The notes under the pieces are model-generated. The model saw nothing but the letters and a program-made list of their open reading frames with translations. It was not told where the DNA came from and searched no databases. A stretch of 64,000 nucleotides of DNA from Desulfobulbaceae bacterium (GTDB lineage Bacteria > Desulfobacterota > Desulfobulbia > Desulfobulbales > Desulfocapsaceae), in the NCBI GenBank assembly GCA_031287565.1, contig JAITSS010000046.1, forward strand, positions 1-64,000. The letters run 5' to 3'. Shown here in pieces: positions 34,829 to 44,780 of this stretch (its first letter is position 1; each line of letters begins with the position of its first letter). Made by a program: the position numbers and the translations under genes.

Positions 34829-36048
34829 GACAGCATTTCCGCAGGAGCCACCCGCGAGGCTTTCCACGAGGGATACAGGGTAGCGCTTAAGGTGATGATG
34901 ATTGAGGCGACGGCGATTATCGTCACGTCCCAGGGTAGAATCTTAATCGGCAGCGTGGTCATCGGATACACGCCGACCGGCAATTCGATGAAATGGTAGC
35001 GCGACAGCAGCTCGCACAGGCCGAGGCCGCCCGCGACGCCTAAGATGGTGCCGGTCATGGCGATGACCATTCCTTGCAGGAAAAATATCTTCATGATCGA
35101 AGCGCTGGTCGCGCCCATAGATTTTAATATGGCGATGTCGCGGGTTTTTTCCATGACCACCATGACCAGGGCGCTGATGATGTTCAAAGCGGCGACGAGA
35201 ATAATCATGGTCAGGGCGATGAACATGCCGATCTTTTCCAGCTTGAAGGCGGCGAAGAGATTCTGGTTCATGCTCATCCAATCTTTGGCGACAAAACCGG
35301 GGCCGAGTTTTTGCGCGATCGCCGCGCCGATGGCGTCGGCCCTGGTCAGGTCGCTTGTCGGCACCGCGACTTCAATGCCGTGCGCCACATCGCCAAGGCC
35401 CAGGAAATGCTGGGTATCAGTCAGTGACATATAGGCCAGCGAACTGTCGTATTCTGACATGCCGGTGGAGAAAATTCCGACGACGCGGCAGGTCTTGATT
35501 TTCGGAATCACGCCCATCGGCGTCAGCGGCCCGGACGGCGAAATCAGCCGCAAGCCGTCGCCAGGCTCAACTCGCATTTGTTGCGCCAACTGTTGCCCTA
35601 AAATGATCGGCGCGGCCCCGCCTTCCCGGTTGTTCAGGTCGGGCAATGCGCCGCTTTTCATCTGCTTGGCCAAAGATAAAACGCCGGATGCGGTCTCCGG
35701 CTCGATGCCGCGCAGCACGATGCCGCTGCCGCCGTCAGGCCCAGTCAACAAGGTTTGCGTGTACAGGTATGGGGTCGCGCCGACCACCGGGGCGACGTCT
35801 AAAATTTCCTCGCGAATCTGGCGATAATCGGCGATTGGGCCGCCGAAATGTTGCACGACGATGTGCGAGTTGACGCCGACAATCTGGTCGCGCAGGCCGT
35901 TGGTAAACCCGGCGTAGACCGCCAAGACGACAATCAGGGCGATGACGCCGACCGCGACGCCGATCACGGAAATGAAAGAAATCAGGGAAATGAAGCCGTG
36001 CCGGTGCTTGGCGCGCAGGTAGCGGCGGCTGATGAACCACTCATACAT
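34825..36048 (-). CDS. lolC: Lipoprotein-releasing system permease (LolC/LolE family)
   Basis: A 407-residue membrane protein of the LolC/E family with one N-terminal membrane helix (about 22-45), a large periplasmic domain (about 50-265) and three C-terminal helices in an FtsX fold. The N-terminal FISLISFISVIGVAVGV and the C-terminal PLKILPWDVTII-like region are typical. Only one such gene is present, so the complex is probably a LolC homodimer-type (LolF-like) with LolD. Its start overlaps the lysS stop by one base. Confidence 0.92.
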   Translation of the reverse strand: MYEWFISRRYLRAKHRHGFISLISFISVIGVAVGVIALIVVLAVYAGFTNGLRDQIVGVNSHIVVQHFGGPIADYRQIREEILDVAPVVGATPYLYTQTLLTGPDGGSGIVLRGIEPETASGVLSLAKQMKSGALPDLNNREGGAAPIILGQQLAQQMRVEPGDGLRLISPSGPLTPMGVIPKIKTCRVVGIFSTGMSEYDSSLAYMSLTDTQHFLGLGDVAHGIEVAVPTSDLTRADAIGAAIAQKLGPGFVAKDWMSMNQNLFAAFKLEKIGMFIALTMIILVAALNIISALVMVVMEKTRDIAILKSMGATSASIMKIFFLQGMVIAMTGTILGVAGGLGLCELLSRYHFIELPVGVYPMTTLPIKILPWDVTIIAVASIIITLSATLYPSWKASRVAPAEMLS

Positions 36049-37562
36049 CAGGAACGCTCCGTGGCCGCTTTGTCGCGCCCTTGCCCTTCGGGTTTTAAGT
36101 GCGGAAAGAGAATGACATCACGGATCGAGGGCGCGTCAGTCAACAGCATGACCAGGCGGTCGATGCCGATGCCTTCGCCGGCCGCTGCGGGCATTCCGTA
36201 TTCCAGCGCCCGCAGATAATCCTCATCGACTTCCGGGTGGATTTCTTCATCGTCGCCGCGATTTTTTATCTGCTCCTCAAAACGTCGGCGCTGGTCGTCC
36301 GGGTCGTTCAGTTCGCTGAAGGCGTTGGCCAGTTCGCGCCCGGTGATGAACAGTTCGAAGCGGTCGGTGATCTCCGGGTTGTCGTCGTTGCGCCGCGCCA
36401 ACGGCGAAACTTCGGTGGGATAGGCGGTGATGAAGGTCGGGTCGATCAGCCGCTCTTCAACCAGCAGTTCAAAGAGTTCGGTCTTCAGCTTGCCGAGGCC
36501 CGCCTCCGCCGCCGGTTTGACGCCGTTTTTCAGACAGAGGTTCCGCATGGCGCTGGCGTCGGCGAGTGTTGCCGCGTCGAGTCCGGCCACTTCGAGCAGG
36601 GCCTGGTCCATGGTCATTTTACGCCATGGCGGCGTCAGGTTGACGGCCTGTCCCTGGTAGACGATTTCCATTGAGCCATTGACCTTCAGGCAGAGTTTGG
36701 AAATCATCTCCTCGGTCAGGCCCATCAAGTCATGGTAGGTGGCGTAGGCTTGGTACAGCTCCAGCATGGTGAATTCCGGATTGTGCCGCGTCGAAAGCCC
36801 CTCGTTTCTGAAATTGCGGTTGATTTCAAAGACCCGCTCCAGGCCGCCGACCAGAAGCCGTTTCAGATACAGTTCTGGGGCGATGCGCAGATACAGCTCC
36901 ATGCCGAGGGCGTTGTGGTAGGTGCGGAAGGGTTTGGCCGTCGCGCCGCCGGGTAGCGGCTGCATCATCGGCGTTTCCACTTCCATAAAGTCGCGGGCGC
37001 ACAGATAATCACGAATAAAACTAATGATTTCGCCGCGTTTGCGGAAGGTCTCGCGGCTTTCCGGCGTGACGATCAAATCGACATAGCGTTGCCGGTAACG
37101 GGTTTCAACATCGGTCAGGCCGTGGAATTTTTCCGGTAGCTGCCGGATCGATTTGGAAATCATCTGAATTTCCCGCGCCTGCAACGACAATTCGCCGACT
37201 TTGGTTTTGAAGAGCACACCTTTCACGCCGACGATATCGCCGATATCCCATTTTTTGAATGCGCCGTAGGGGCCGTCGCCCAGGACTTCTTTTTTGCAAT
37301 AAATCTGAATGCGGCCACTGCGGTCGGCGATGTGGGCAAAGGCCGCCTTGCCGAAGCGGCGTAGCGACATAATTCGCCCGGCGATGGCGTACACGCTTTC
37401 ATCCTCGGCGAACTGCTCGGCCTCTAAGGTCGCGCCCGCTGGTAAAATCTGGGCGATGGTATGGGTTGGGCAAAAGGAATTGCTGTACAGGCGCACGCCC
37501 ATGTCGGCAAGTTCCTGGGCCTTGTCCCGCCGTTGCTGCGCAATCTGACTTTCCTGACTCAT
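36048..37562 (-). CDS. lysS: Lysyl-tRNA synthetase, class II
   Basis: A 504-residue class II synthetase that charges tRNA-Lys. The OB-fold anticodon domain is at about 60-150 ([19 protein letters not shown]). Class II motifs follow: motif 1 in the [16 protein letters not shown] region, motif 2 [20 protein letters not shown] and motif 3 [13 protein letters not shown]. The start at 37562 begins the conserved part; longer frames run into an A/T-tract leader. It heads a lysS-lolC-lolD operon, an arrangement seen in other proteobacteria. Confidence 0.96.
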   Translation of the reverse strand: MSQESQIAQQRRDKAQELADMGVRLYSNSFCPTHTIAQILPAGATLEAEQFAEDESVYAIAGRIMSLRRFGKAAFAHIADRSGRIQIYCKKEVLGDGPYGAFKKWDIGDIVGVKGVLFKTKVGELSLQAREIQMISKSIRQLPEKFHGLTDVETRYRQRYVDLIVTPESRETFRKRGEIISFIRDYLCARDFMEVETPMMQPLPGGATAKPFRTYHNALGMELYLRIAPELYLKRLLVGGLERVFEINRNFRNEGLSTRHNPEFTMLELYQAYATYHDLMGLTEEMISKLCLKVNGSMEIVYQGQAVNLTPPWRKMTMDQALLEVAGLDAATLADASAMRNLCLKNGVKPAAEAGLGKLKTELFELLVEERLIDPTFITAYPTEVSPLARRNDDNPEITDRFELFITGRELANAFSELNDPDDQRRRFEEQIKNRGDDEEIHPEVDEDYLRALEYGMPAAAGEGIGIDRLVMLLTDAPSIRDVILFPHLKPEGQGRDKAATERS

Positions 37563-37634
37563 GGCGTTTCGTTGGGGCGATGTGTGGCGAAGGAAAAAAG
37601 AAAAAGCGGCAGACGACAAACAAGCGGGCCGCGA

Positions 37635-37675
37635 CTGAAAACAAAAAAACAAAAAACAAAAAACGAAAAAACAGC
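37635..37675. repeat. A-tract heptamer repeat in the lysS leader
   Basis: Short tandem repeats of the form CAAAAAA (three to four copies, the last with CG) at about 37640-37675. On the lysS strand this is a string of T6-T7 tracts downstream of a GC-rich imperfect hairpin (37676-37722), so it may act as an attenuator or terminator in the leader. Confidence 0.5.
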
Positions 37676-37720
37676 GAGCGGGAAACGGGAATATACCCGC
37701 CACCCGCCCGCAACTTGCGG

Positions 37721-37749
37721 GAATTACCGGTATTGCCGGTTCGTGTCAA
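37721..37749 (-). promoter_or_regulatory. Candidate promoter of lysS-lolCD
   Basis: On the minus strand TTGACA (37744-37749) is followed after 17 bases by TAATTC (37721-37726). The transcript would have a leader of about 150 bases containing the hairpin and T tracts. Confidence 0.45.
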
Positions 37750-37791
37750 TTCTTTTCCAAAACGGCCGACGCGCTGTGATTCGAGCGGCCG

Positions 37792-38433
37792 CTACGGCTG
37801 TTTTTCCCACAGCAGCCGCGCGCCGAGGCCAAAGAAAATCGCGCCGGTCAGGAAGTCGAAGCAGGCGGCGACGCGCCGTTTGCGCAGAAAGCGTCTGGCT
37901 TTTTCGACCGTGGCCGACAGAATAGCCAGATAGATCATTGCCACTGTGAAGTGCATGGCGGCGACCAAAAGCGATTGCGGCACGGCGGCGCGGGTCGGGT
38001 CGATGAACTGCGGCAGGAAGGCCAGATAAAACACCACCGCCTTGGGATTTAAGACGTTGGATAAAAAACCTTCGCGCAACGAGCGGCGCGGGTGAAAGAC
38101 CTCCGACTGGTTCGGCGGAAGATCGGCCCAAAGGCCGCTTGCGCCGCTTGCGGCTTTGCGGCAACTGGCCAGGCCCAACCACATCAGATACAGGGCGCCG
38201 ACCAGCTTAAACAGGCTGAAGGCCCAGGCGGTATGCAGAAGAATCATCGACACGCCCAAAGCCGACACCGCGGCATGGACGAACAGGCCGCAACAGATGC
38301 CGAAGGCGCTTGCCAGGCCATCCTTCAGCCCACCCCGCGCCGCGTTGCGGATCACCAGAAAGGTATCCATGCCTGGCGTCAGCGTGACCAGGGTGACGGC
38401 GATAAAGCAGGTCAGGGCGGTATTGGCGTCCAT
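37792..38433 (-). CDS. LysE/RhtB-family exporter
   Basis: A 213-residue inner-membrane protein with about six hydrophobic segments. The N-terminus FIAVTLVTLTPGMDTFLVI contains the LysE/RhtB signature (TPGxD), followed by GICCGLFVHAAVSALG. The family exports amino acids such as lysine, homoserine or threonine; the substrate is not predictable. The start at 38433 is where homology begins. It is 20 bases downstream of the Mrp gene on the same strand. Confidence 0.88.
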   Translation of the reverse strand: MDANTALTCFIAVTLVTLTPGMDTFLVIRNAARGGLKDGLASAFGICCGLFVHAAVSALGVSMILLHTAWAFSLFKLVGALYLMWLGLASCRKAASGASGLWADLPPNQSEVFHPRRSLREGFLSNVLNPKAVVFYLAFLPQFIDPTRAAVPQSLLVAAMHFTVAMIYLAILSATVEKARRFLRKRRVAACFDFLTGAIFFGLGARLLWEKQP

Positions 38434-38453
38434 CGCGGCGCGGCCAATTGGTC

Positions 38454-39383
38454 TCAGCCGCAGGAACAGCCGCAACCGGCCATCGGCAACGGCCCGGACG
38501 GTTTGCCGGGCGGCAGGCGCAATTCTACGGCTTTCACCACATTGGCGAAGGCTTGGGCCGCCGGGCTGTCAGCGTTTTCACTTAAATATGGCAGGCCGTC
38601 GTCACCGGCCATCACCACCTTCGGGTCCATCGGGATGCGGCCCAGAAAGGGGAGATCGAATTCCCTGGCTATGCTTTCGCCGCCGCCGCTTTTGAAGACT
38701 TCGACCACTTCGCCGCAGTGCGGGCAGATCAGACCAGACATGTTTTCGACGACGCCGACGATCTCCATCTTGACCGCTTTGCAGAAGTTGATCGATTTTC
38801 GCACATCGGCCAAAGCCACTTTTTGCGGCGTGGTGACGACGACGGCTTTGACCAGTGGAATGGTTTGCGCCACGGTCAACGGCTCGTCGCCGGTGCCAGG
38901 CGGCGCGTCGATGACCAGATAATCAAGCTCGCCCCAATCCATATCGCCGACAAACTGGCGAATCGCCTGCATTTTCAAAGGGCCGCGCCAGATGATCGCC
39001 TCATCGCGGTCTTTCATCATGTATTCGAGCGACACCACTTTTACGTTCTCATTGTATTGCAGCGGCGCGATCAGGCCGTCCGGCGTCGCGGGCGGTTGCA
39101 ACGTTCCTTGCAGATTCAGCATCCGCACCACATCCGGCCCATGAATATCGACATCCATCAGACCGACGCGGTGGCCGTTTTTGGCCAGGGCCAGGGCCAG
39201 ATTGACTGAGACCGTCGATTTGCCGACGCCGCCCTTGCCGCTCATGACCAGGATTTTGTGTTTGATTTTACCAAGCGATCTGCTGATGGCGTTTTCCTGC
39301 TGGGCGGCCTGCGCTTGCTGCGATTCTTTGCTGGCGCACGAGCTGGCCGACGAACAGGAGCTGGAACACGATGAACCCGACAT
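38454..39383 (-). CDS. Mrp/NBP35-family Fe-S carrier ATPase
   Basis: A 309-residue P-loop ATPase of the Mrp/ApbC family, which carries and inserts [4Fe-4S] clusters. An N-terminal Ser/Cys-rich stretch (SGSSCSSSCSSASSC) precedes the deviant Walker A SGKGGVGKST at about 47-56. The C-terminal cluster motif is CPHCG. It ends in GCGCSCG, a cysteine-rich tail found in anaerobes. It lies just downstream of the hydrogenase-related complex and may mature its clusters, an inference from position. Confidence 0.9.
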   Translation of the reverse strand: MSGSSCSSSCSSASSCASKESQQAQAAQQENAISRSLGKIKHKILVMSGKGGVGKSTVSVNLALALAKNGHRVGLMDVDIHGPDVVRMLNLQGTLQPPATPDGLIAPLQYNENVKVVSLEYMMKDRDEAIIWRGPLKMQAIRQFVGDMDWGELDYLVIDAPPGTGDEPLTVAQTIPLVKAVVVTTPQKVALADVRKSINFCKAVKMEIVGVVENMSGLICPHCGEVVEVFKSGGGESIAREFDLPFLGRIPMDPKVVMAGDDGLPYLSENADSPAAQAFANVVKAVELRLPPGKPSGPLPMAGCGCSCG

Positions 39384-39515
39384 ATTTCCCTCCGATTTCT
39401 TTGGCGTGATGGGTTGTGAAGATTGGTCGCGACGGCCCCGCCGCCGCCCGCGCACAGTAGCGAGGCCAACCGGAATTGCAATTGAAAAGTGGCTTATGGC
39501 AATGGAGACGCGCCG

Positions 39516-40262
39516 CTACCGTTCCGCCCGGCCTTTGAAGAATGTTACCAGGGCGTGCAGTGTGCTCATCGGATGCGGCGGGCAACCAGGGATGTACAGA
39601 TCGACGGGAATCAGCGAGTTGAGGTCGCCGATGATTTCTTCCGAGCCGTAAAACGGCCCGCCGGAGATGGCGCAGCAACCGGCGGCGATCACCGCCTTCG
39701 GTTCCGGCATGGCGGCATAGGTGTCGAGCAAAGCGCTTTTCATGTTTTTGCTGATTGGCCCGGTGACATGCAGGGCGTCGGCATGGCGCGGCGATGCGAC
39801 GAAATCAATACCGAAACGCGACAGGTCGAAAAAGGGGGTGCCGAGCACGTTGGTGTCGGCCTCGCAGGCGTTGCAGCCGCCCGCTGAAACCTGGCGAATT
39901 TGCAGCGAGCGGCCAAAGAGTTTCCGCCACTGCTCCTTGGCGCGACTGGCCAGGTCGGGCAGGTCGCCAGCGGTGATTAAATCGCTTCTCGCGGCGCAGC
40001 CCAGGCGAAAATCGTTGGTGAAGCGGACGAAATCACCGGCGCAATCGCCGCAAAACACGCAACGACCCAGGTCGATGGTTTTCGCCGCCGCATCAATGGC
40101 CTGTTGCGGACACTGTTCGGCGCATTGGCCGATGATCGCCGCGTCGCACTGGTCGTTCAGCCGTGGCAAACCGCGATAGCTGGCGGCGAGCGTCACCGGC
40201 TTTTTTGGCCAGGGAGTGGTTCTCATGCCCTGGTTGAGCCGGGTTCCGATGATTTTCAGCAT
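39516..40262 (-). CDS. Hydrogenase-4/Ehr small subunit (HyfI-like) with ferredoxin-like N-terminus
   Basis: A 248-residue fusion. Residues about 35-100 hold cysteines in ferredoxin style (CAEQCPQQAI and GRCVFCGDCAG), matching HyfH-like proteins. Residues about 125-248 are the NuoB/HyfI-type subunit with proximal cluster ligands in GGCNACEAD, AAGCCAISGGP and PGCPPHP. The cluster set is complete, so electron transfer should be possible. It follows the large subunit gene after 36 bases in the same operon. Confidence 0.88.
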   Translation of the reverse strand: MLKIIGTRLNQGMRTTPWPKKPVTLAASYRGLPRLNDQCDAAIIGQCAEQCPQQAIDAAAKTIDLGRCVFCGDCAGDFVRFTNDFRLGCAARSDLITAGDLPDLASRAKEQWRKLFGRSLQIRQVSAGGCNACEADTNVLGTPFFDLSRFGIDFVASPRHADALHVTGPISKNMKSALLDTYAAMPEPKAVIAAGCCAISGGPFYGSEEIIGDLNSLIPVDLYIPGCPPHPMSTLHALVTFFKGRAER

Positions 40263-40298
40263 GGTTGTATCCTGATGATTGCGAAATGGATTTTTCCC

Positions 40299-41765
40299 TT
40301 ACAAATCAAAACCGCAATAGCTGAGGTTGAAGCTCTTGTTGCACAGCGGAAAATCGGAAATGCCCTGGCCGCGCAGGGCCATGGCCAGGCCCATCCAGTT
40401 GTGGAACGACGGATCTTTGATTTTATAGCGGGCGATGCGCCCGGCGGCGTCGGTGATCAGGCAGTGCGAAATCTCGCCGCGCCAACCTTCGTTGACGGTG
40501 ACAACCAAGTGTTCCGGCGCGGGTGAACAGGCGCGCCAATCGGCGGCGGCCTGGCAATCAGCCGCAGCTTGCGCCAGGGTTTCAACCAGATTGAGGCTGT
40601 GGAAAATCTCGTCGCGCCTGACCAATGCCCGGCTTAATACATCGCCCTGGGTCAGGCCCAGGACGTTGCCTGGCAAAGTGGCATAGCATTCGCTGGGGAA
40701 AAATTCGCGCGCGTCGTATTCCAGGCCGGAAGCCCTGGCGCAGGGACCGACCAGGCCCAGGCGCTCGGCGATTTCGCGGTTGACCAGACCGGCCCGCTCG
40801 AAACGCGCCGTCACCGTGTGCGCGGTGAACAACAGGTCGCAGACCTGTTTCAGTTGCGGGCGCAGTTCGGCGATTTTTTCCAGGATGGCGTCGAATTGCA
40901 TCGGTCCAAGCGCCTGGCCGACGCCGCCCGGTCTGACCAGGCTTTTGCCGAAGCGATTCCCTGACATGAGTAGCAGCAAATTCAGAAATTCACCACGGAT
41001 GCGGCCAAAATAGGCGGCGGGCGGCGCGAAGGCGACATCGCCGCTCAAGGCGCCCAAGTCGCCGACATGGTTAGCCAAACGCTCCAGCTCCAGGGCGATG
41101 ACACGCGCGGACGAGGCGGCGGCATCGACTTCAATCCCGGCCATGGCTTCAATTGCCTGGCAAAAACACAGACTGTGGCCGATGGCCGTGTCCCCGGCGA
41201 TTGATTCGGCGATGATCGGCAAACGCCCGCGCGGCGCTGTGGTGAACAGGCGTTCAAGGCCACGGTGCTGATAACCGAGCCTGATTTCTAAGTGCAGCAC
41301 TTCTTCGCCGGCGCACTGGAAGCGGAAGTGGCCGGGTTCGATGATGCCGGCGTGCACCGGGCCAACGCCGACTTCGTGGACGCCCTCGCCTTTGACCGTG
41401 AAATACTCATAGTCGCGATCATGGCGGCGCAGCGGCTTCAACCAGGGATGTCCAGTCGGTTTGATGCCGTACTGCTCGGCGATTTCCCGCTCGAACATGG
41501 CGAATTTGGCCCCGGCGGCCAGGGTCAGCGAGGGAAAATCACCGTCCACTTCGGTGGCGAGCGCAAATAACCCGCTGCCTCGCGTCACCGCGTAGAGGCG
41601 GTGGCAGTTTGGCCGCGCCTGTTCTTGATGGGCGAAAAATTGGACAATCGCGCCGCCGGATTGCGTGAAATCACGGATCAGCCGGGCGAAACGGGCCAAG
41701 CCGATGGTGGGGACAGCCGCAAGCGGCAGTGCCTGGCCATTTTCTATTTGCAAAAAATCAGCCAT
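40299..41765 (-). CDS. Hydrogenase-like large subunit (HyfG-type, NuoC-NuoD fusion) without Ni ligands
   Basis: A 488-residue protein: residues about 1-125 are NuoC-like, the rest NuoD/HyfG-like (GYQHRGLERLF, ELERLANHVGDLGAL). In real [NiFe] hydrogenases this region has CxxC at both ends. Here the first site reads SIAGDTAIGHS with no cysteine, and the end reads FPLCNKSFNLSYCGFDL with cysteines nine apart, not CxxC. So nickel binding is not expected and it belongs with energy-converting hydrogenase-related (Ehr) complexes, whose electron partner is unknown. It overlaps the preceding antiporter-like gene by 8 bases. Confidence 0.87.
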   Translation of the reverse strand: MADFLQIENGQALPLAAVPTIGLARFARLIRDFTQSGGAIVQFFAHQEQARPNCHRLYAVTRGSGLFALATEVDGDFPSLTLAAGAKFAMFEREIAEQYGIKPTGHPWLKPLRRHDRDYEYFTVKGEGVHEVGVGPVHAGIIEPGHFRFQCAGEEVLHLEIRLGYQHRGLERLFTTAPRGRLPIIAESIAGDTAIGHSLCFCQAIEAMAGIEVDAAASSARVIALELERLANHVGDLGALSGDVAFAPPAAYFGRIRGEFLNLLLLMSGNRFGKSLVRPGGVGQALGPMQFDAILEKIAELRPQLKQVCDLLFTAHTVTARFERAGLVNREIAERLGLVGPCARASGLEYDAREFFPSECYATLPGNVLGLTQGDVLSRALVRRDEIFHSLNLVETLAQAAADCQAAADWRACSPAPEHLVVTVNEGWRGEISHCLITDAAGRIARYKIKDPSFHNWMGLAMALRGQGISDFPLCNKSFNLSYCGFDL

Positions 41766-43191
41766 GGATGACGCCTCCCAAAAGCGTCACCGCCTGGATG
41801 ATGACCTCGCGCAACGGCGGCGGCAACCAGATACAGAGGGCGACGGAAGCGAGCAGCAGAATCGCGGGCGGCAGGATGCGCGGCATTTCTTCGGCGACTA
41901 GCGGTTGTTGCCGCGTCGGTGGCGCGAACGACAGCGCCAGAACATTTCTGGTCAGGCCGGTGATGACCAAGGCTAATCCGGCGACGAGCAGGACGGCGGC
42001 GACGATGTGGCGCTCGCGGAAAGCGGCCAGCATGATCAAAAGCTCGCTGATGAAAAGGCCGAAGGGCGGCAGGCCGGTCAGCGCCAGGAAGCCGGCGAAA
42101 AAAGTGACGAAGGTTTTCGGCAAAAGGCGGCTCATGCCATTGCTTTGGGCGATCAATTTGCTGGCGAAGCCCAGATACATGTTGCCCGATGATAAAAAGA
42201 GCGAGGATTTAATCAGTGAGTGGTGCAGGAGATGCAGCATCGCGCCATAGACGCCCAAACCGCCGATGCCGACGCCTAAGGCGATGACGCCCATGTTTTC
42301 GACGCTCGAATAGGCGAGCATTCGTTTGTAATCCGGCTGATTGAGCAGAAAAATCCCGGCGACAAAGATCGAAAACAGCCCGAAAATAATCAAGAGCGAG
42401 CCGGAAAAATCGCCCATGCCGGCCAGGCGCATCAGGTGGTGCAAGTGATAAATGGCCAGAAACGCGCAGTTCAGCAGAGCGCCCGATAACAGGGCCGAAG
42501 CCGGGCTGGGCGCTTCGCTATGCGCGTCCGGCAACCAGGTGTGCATCGGCGCCAAACCCATCTTCGTGCCCATGCCGATCAAAACGAAGAGAAAGGCGGC
42601 CTTCAGCCACAGCGGGTCAAGCAGCGGCGCGACGGTCGCCAGGGTTGAAAAGCTGAGGGGCAAGGCCAGGTCGGCGCGTTCCAAAGACAGGCTGAGGAAG
42701 AAAAAACCGAGCAATGCCAGGGCGATGCCAACCGAGCAGATCAGCACATATTTCCAGGTCGCCTCCAGCGCCTCTTTGGATCGATGCAGAAAAATCAGCG
42801 GCGCGCTGGCCAGGGTGGTGGCCTCGATGGCGATCCACAGGACAATCGGATGATCGGCCAGGGCGGCCATGGTCATCAGTCCCAGAAAAATCAGGGCGCA
42901 GCCGTGGAAGATTGGTTCATCCGCCTCTTTGGCGGCCCGCATAGAAAAAACCGCGTAGCAGGAGATGAAGAAAAAGATGAAGACGATGACCAGTAAAACC
43001 AGCATCCCGGCGGGCGCGGGCGCGAAAAAACCGCGCATGGTCAGGTCTTTTCCGCCTGGCCAGACCAAAAGGGTCAGCGCTAATTGCGCCGCGCCGCCAG
43101 AAACCAGAAGGATGCGCCCGGAGTGCGGCGACACGCCGAAGGCGCACAGGCCGAGAGCCAACGGCAAAAGCAGGAGCAGGCTTAAAAACAT
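41758..43191 (-). CDS. Antiporter-like membrane subunit (HyfF/NuoN-type)
   Basis: A 477-residue membrane protein with about 13-14 hydrophobic segments of the Mrp-antiporter/NuoL-M-N family. Typical are the helix pair with KMGLAPMHTWLPDAHSEAPS and RMLAYSSVENMGVIALGVG. The lysines and the discontinuous helix support proton or sodium pumping. It is the second antiporter-like subunit in the operon and lies 4 bases after the HyfE-like gene. Confidence 0.9.
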   Translation of the reverse strand: MFLSLLLLLPLALGLCAFGVSPHSGRILLVSGGAAQLALTLLVWPGGKDLTMRGFFAPAPAGMLVLLVIVFIFFFISCYAVFSMRAAKEADEPIFHGCALIFLGLMTMAALADHPIVLWIAIEATTLASAPLIFLHRSKEALEATWKYVLICSVGIALALLGFFFLSLSLERADLALPLSFSTLATVAPLLDPLWLKAAFLFVLIGMGTKMGLAPMHTWLPDAHSEAPSPASALLSGALLNCAFLAIYHLHHLMRLAGMGDFSGSLLIIFGLFSIFVAGIFLLNQPDYKRMLAYSSVENMGVIALGVGIGGLGVYGAMLHLLHHSLIKSSLFLSSGNMYLGFASKLIAQSNGMSRLLPKTFVTFFAGFLALTGLPPFGLFISELLIMLAAFRERHIVAAVLLVAGLALVITGLTRNVLALSFAPPTRQQPLVAEEMPRILPPAILLLASVALCIWLPPPLREVIIQAVTLLGGVIHG

Positions 43192-43195
43192 GGCG

Positions 43196-43846
43196 TCAGT
43201 CCTTGAGGCTTTCCAAGCGTGAAGTATCCACGTCGTCGAAGGCGCGGTTGATGTTGTTGACGATGATGCCCATCAGCATCACCGCGACTAAAAGATCGAG
43301 CAGGATGCCAAACTCGACGATGTAGTGGCTGTGACTGTGCCGGGTTAAGGTCGCGCCAGTCAGGTAAATGCCGTTTTCCAGGATCAGATAGCCGATGACC
43401 TGGGTGATCGCCTTGGTGCGGCTCATCATGAGAAAGAGGCCGCTGGCCATGGTCGTGAAGGCGGCGGCCAAAGCCAGGCCGCGTCCGTCGCTTAAAGGCA
43501 GGCCCAATTTGCCGGTGAGATGCGTGGCGACAAGCATGAAGATCAGGCCGACGGCCAACGAAGCGTGGTAGCCGATGATCGGCTCAACCTCGTTTTTAAT
43601 GGCGACTTTCGTGAGGGCCAGCGCCAGAAGCCAGGGGATCAGCGCCGCTTTCACCGCCAGCATGATGAGGCAGAACAGCGCCACGCCGCCATCGGTCGCA
43701 TCAGCCGCCATCATCGGCGGCGTGAGCGACACCAAGGCGCCTTGCAGGGCCATCAGCTTGACCAGCGCGACAATGCGGCTTGAGGCCAGCGACAACAGGG
43801 AAATCAGCAGAATCGCGACTAATATGGCGTCGGCGAAGCTATTCAT
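43196..43846 (-). CDS. HyfE-like membrane subunit (NuoK-related)
   Basis: A 216-residue protein with about six hydrophobic segments. The C-terminal half has the NuoK/MrpC-like pattern (TQVIGYLILENGIYLTGATL) with an acid in the helix, as in HyfE. It should be part of the ion path in the membrane arm. It overlaps the HyfC-like gene by 4 bases. Confidence 0.86.
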   Translation of the reverse strand: MNSFADAILVAILLISLLSLASSRIVALVKLMALQGALVSLTPPMMAADATDGGVALFCLIMLAVKAALIPWLLALALTKVAIKNEVEPIIGYHASLAVGLIFMLVATHLTGKLGLPLSDGRGLALAAAFTTMASGLFLMMSRTKAITQVIGYLILENGIYLTGATLTRHSHSHYIVEFGILLDLLVAVMLMGIIVNNINRAFDDVDTSRLESLKD

Positions 43847-44760
43847 GGGAAAAACTCCACGGTGAGGATAAGGGCGAAGAAGGCCACGGCAAATGAGGTC
43901 AGGATGTAGCGAGGCGCCAAGTCCATACGCAGCCGGGCGGTGCTTGATTCAATCACGCCGACGACCAGATAGACCAGAACAACGAGGGCGTAAAAAAGCG
44001 CCAGGGCCGGTATCGGCGCGAGCGGCCAGGGCGGCAGGAACAAGGCGGCGACGAAGGCGGCGTAGAAGAACAGTTTGCAGAAAGCGCCCAATTCGATCAG
44101 CGCCAAATCCGGGCCGCTGTGGTCAAGGATCATCGCCTCGTGGATCATCGTCAGTTCAAGATGGGTGGCCGGGTCATCGACCGGCACCCGCGAATTTTCG
44201 GCCAGAAGCAGCATGAAGAGGGAAACAATCACCAAAAGCAGCAGCGCGCCCTGTGCCCCGGCGAACGATACCGGATGCGCGCCGGTGAACCAACCGGCCA
44301 GACTCAGGCCGCCGCTGACCCGCCAGAAAAAAATGATCAGCACAAACAGGGCGACTTCGGCCAGCGTCGAAAAAAACGCCTCCCGCGCCGCGCCCATGCC
44401 CTCAAAGGGCGAAGCGGTGTCAAGCGCCGCCAGCATGGTAAAAAAACGGCCGGTTGCCAGGATATAGGCCAGAACGATGATGTCGCCGTCGAAGGCGATG
44501 AGCGGCTGTATCCCGGCGAAGGGGAAGAAAGCCAAAGCCATCACGGCGGCGGCGCAGGAGATGAGCGGCCCCAGGCGAAAGACGAAACCGGCGCTGTCGC
44601 TATAGACCGCGCCTTTGCGCAGCAGCTTGACCAGGGAGTAGTAGCGGATCAACAGCGGCGGCCCTTTTTTGCCGACGAACCAGGCTTTGACTTTTAAAAT
44701 CAGCCCCGGCAACAACGGCGCGGCGGCCAGCGCGATGAAAAATGATACGAGCGATTCCAT
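43843..44760 (-). CDS. HyfC-like membrane subunit (NuoH-related)
   Basis: A 305-residue protein with about eight hydrophobic segments, of the NuoH/HyfC/EchB family that joins the membrane arm to the redox arm. Signature parts are KGPPLLIRYYSLVKLLRKG and ENSRVPVDDPATHLELTMIHE. The start at 44760 has GGAAG 7 bases upstream; an in-frame ATG at 44772 is possible but has no ribosome site. It begins 20 bases after the HyfB-like gene. Confidence 0.88.
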   Translation of the reverse strand: MESLVSFFIALAAAPLLPGLILKVKAWFVGKKGPPLLIRYYSLVKLLRKGAVYSDSAGFVFRLGPLISCAAAVMALAFFPFAGIQPLIAFDGDIIVLAYILATGRFFTMLAALDTASPFEGMGAAREAFFSTLAEVALFVLIIFFWRVSGGLSLAGWFTGAHPVSFAGAQGALLLLVIVSLFMLLLAENSRVPVDDPATHLELTMIHEAMILDHSGPDLALIELGAFCKLFFYAAFVAALFLPPWPLAPIPALALFYALVVLVYLVVGVIESSTARLRMDLAPRYILTSFAVAFFALILTVEFFP

Positions 44761-44780
44761 AATGGCTTCCATGAGCGCGA

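Noticed and set aside
37563-37720. T-box riboswitch before lysS
   Set aside because: No T-box consensus (AGGGTGG-type) was found, and T-boxes are rare in Gram-negatives.
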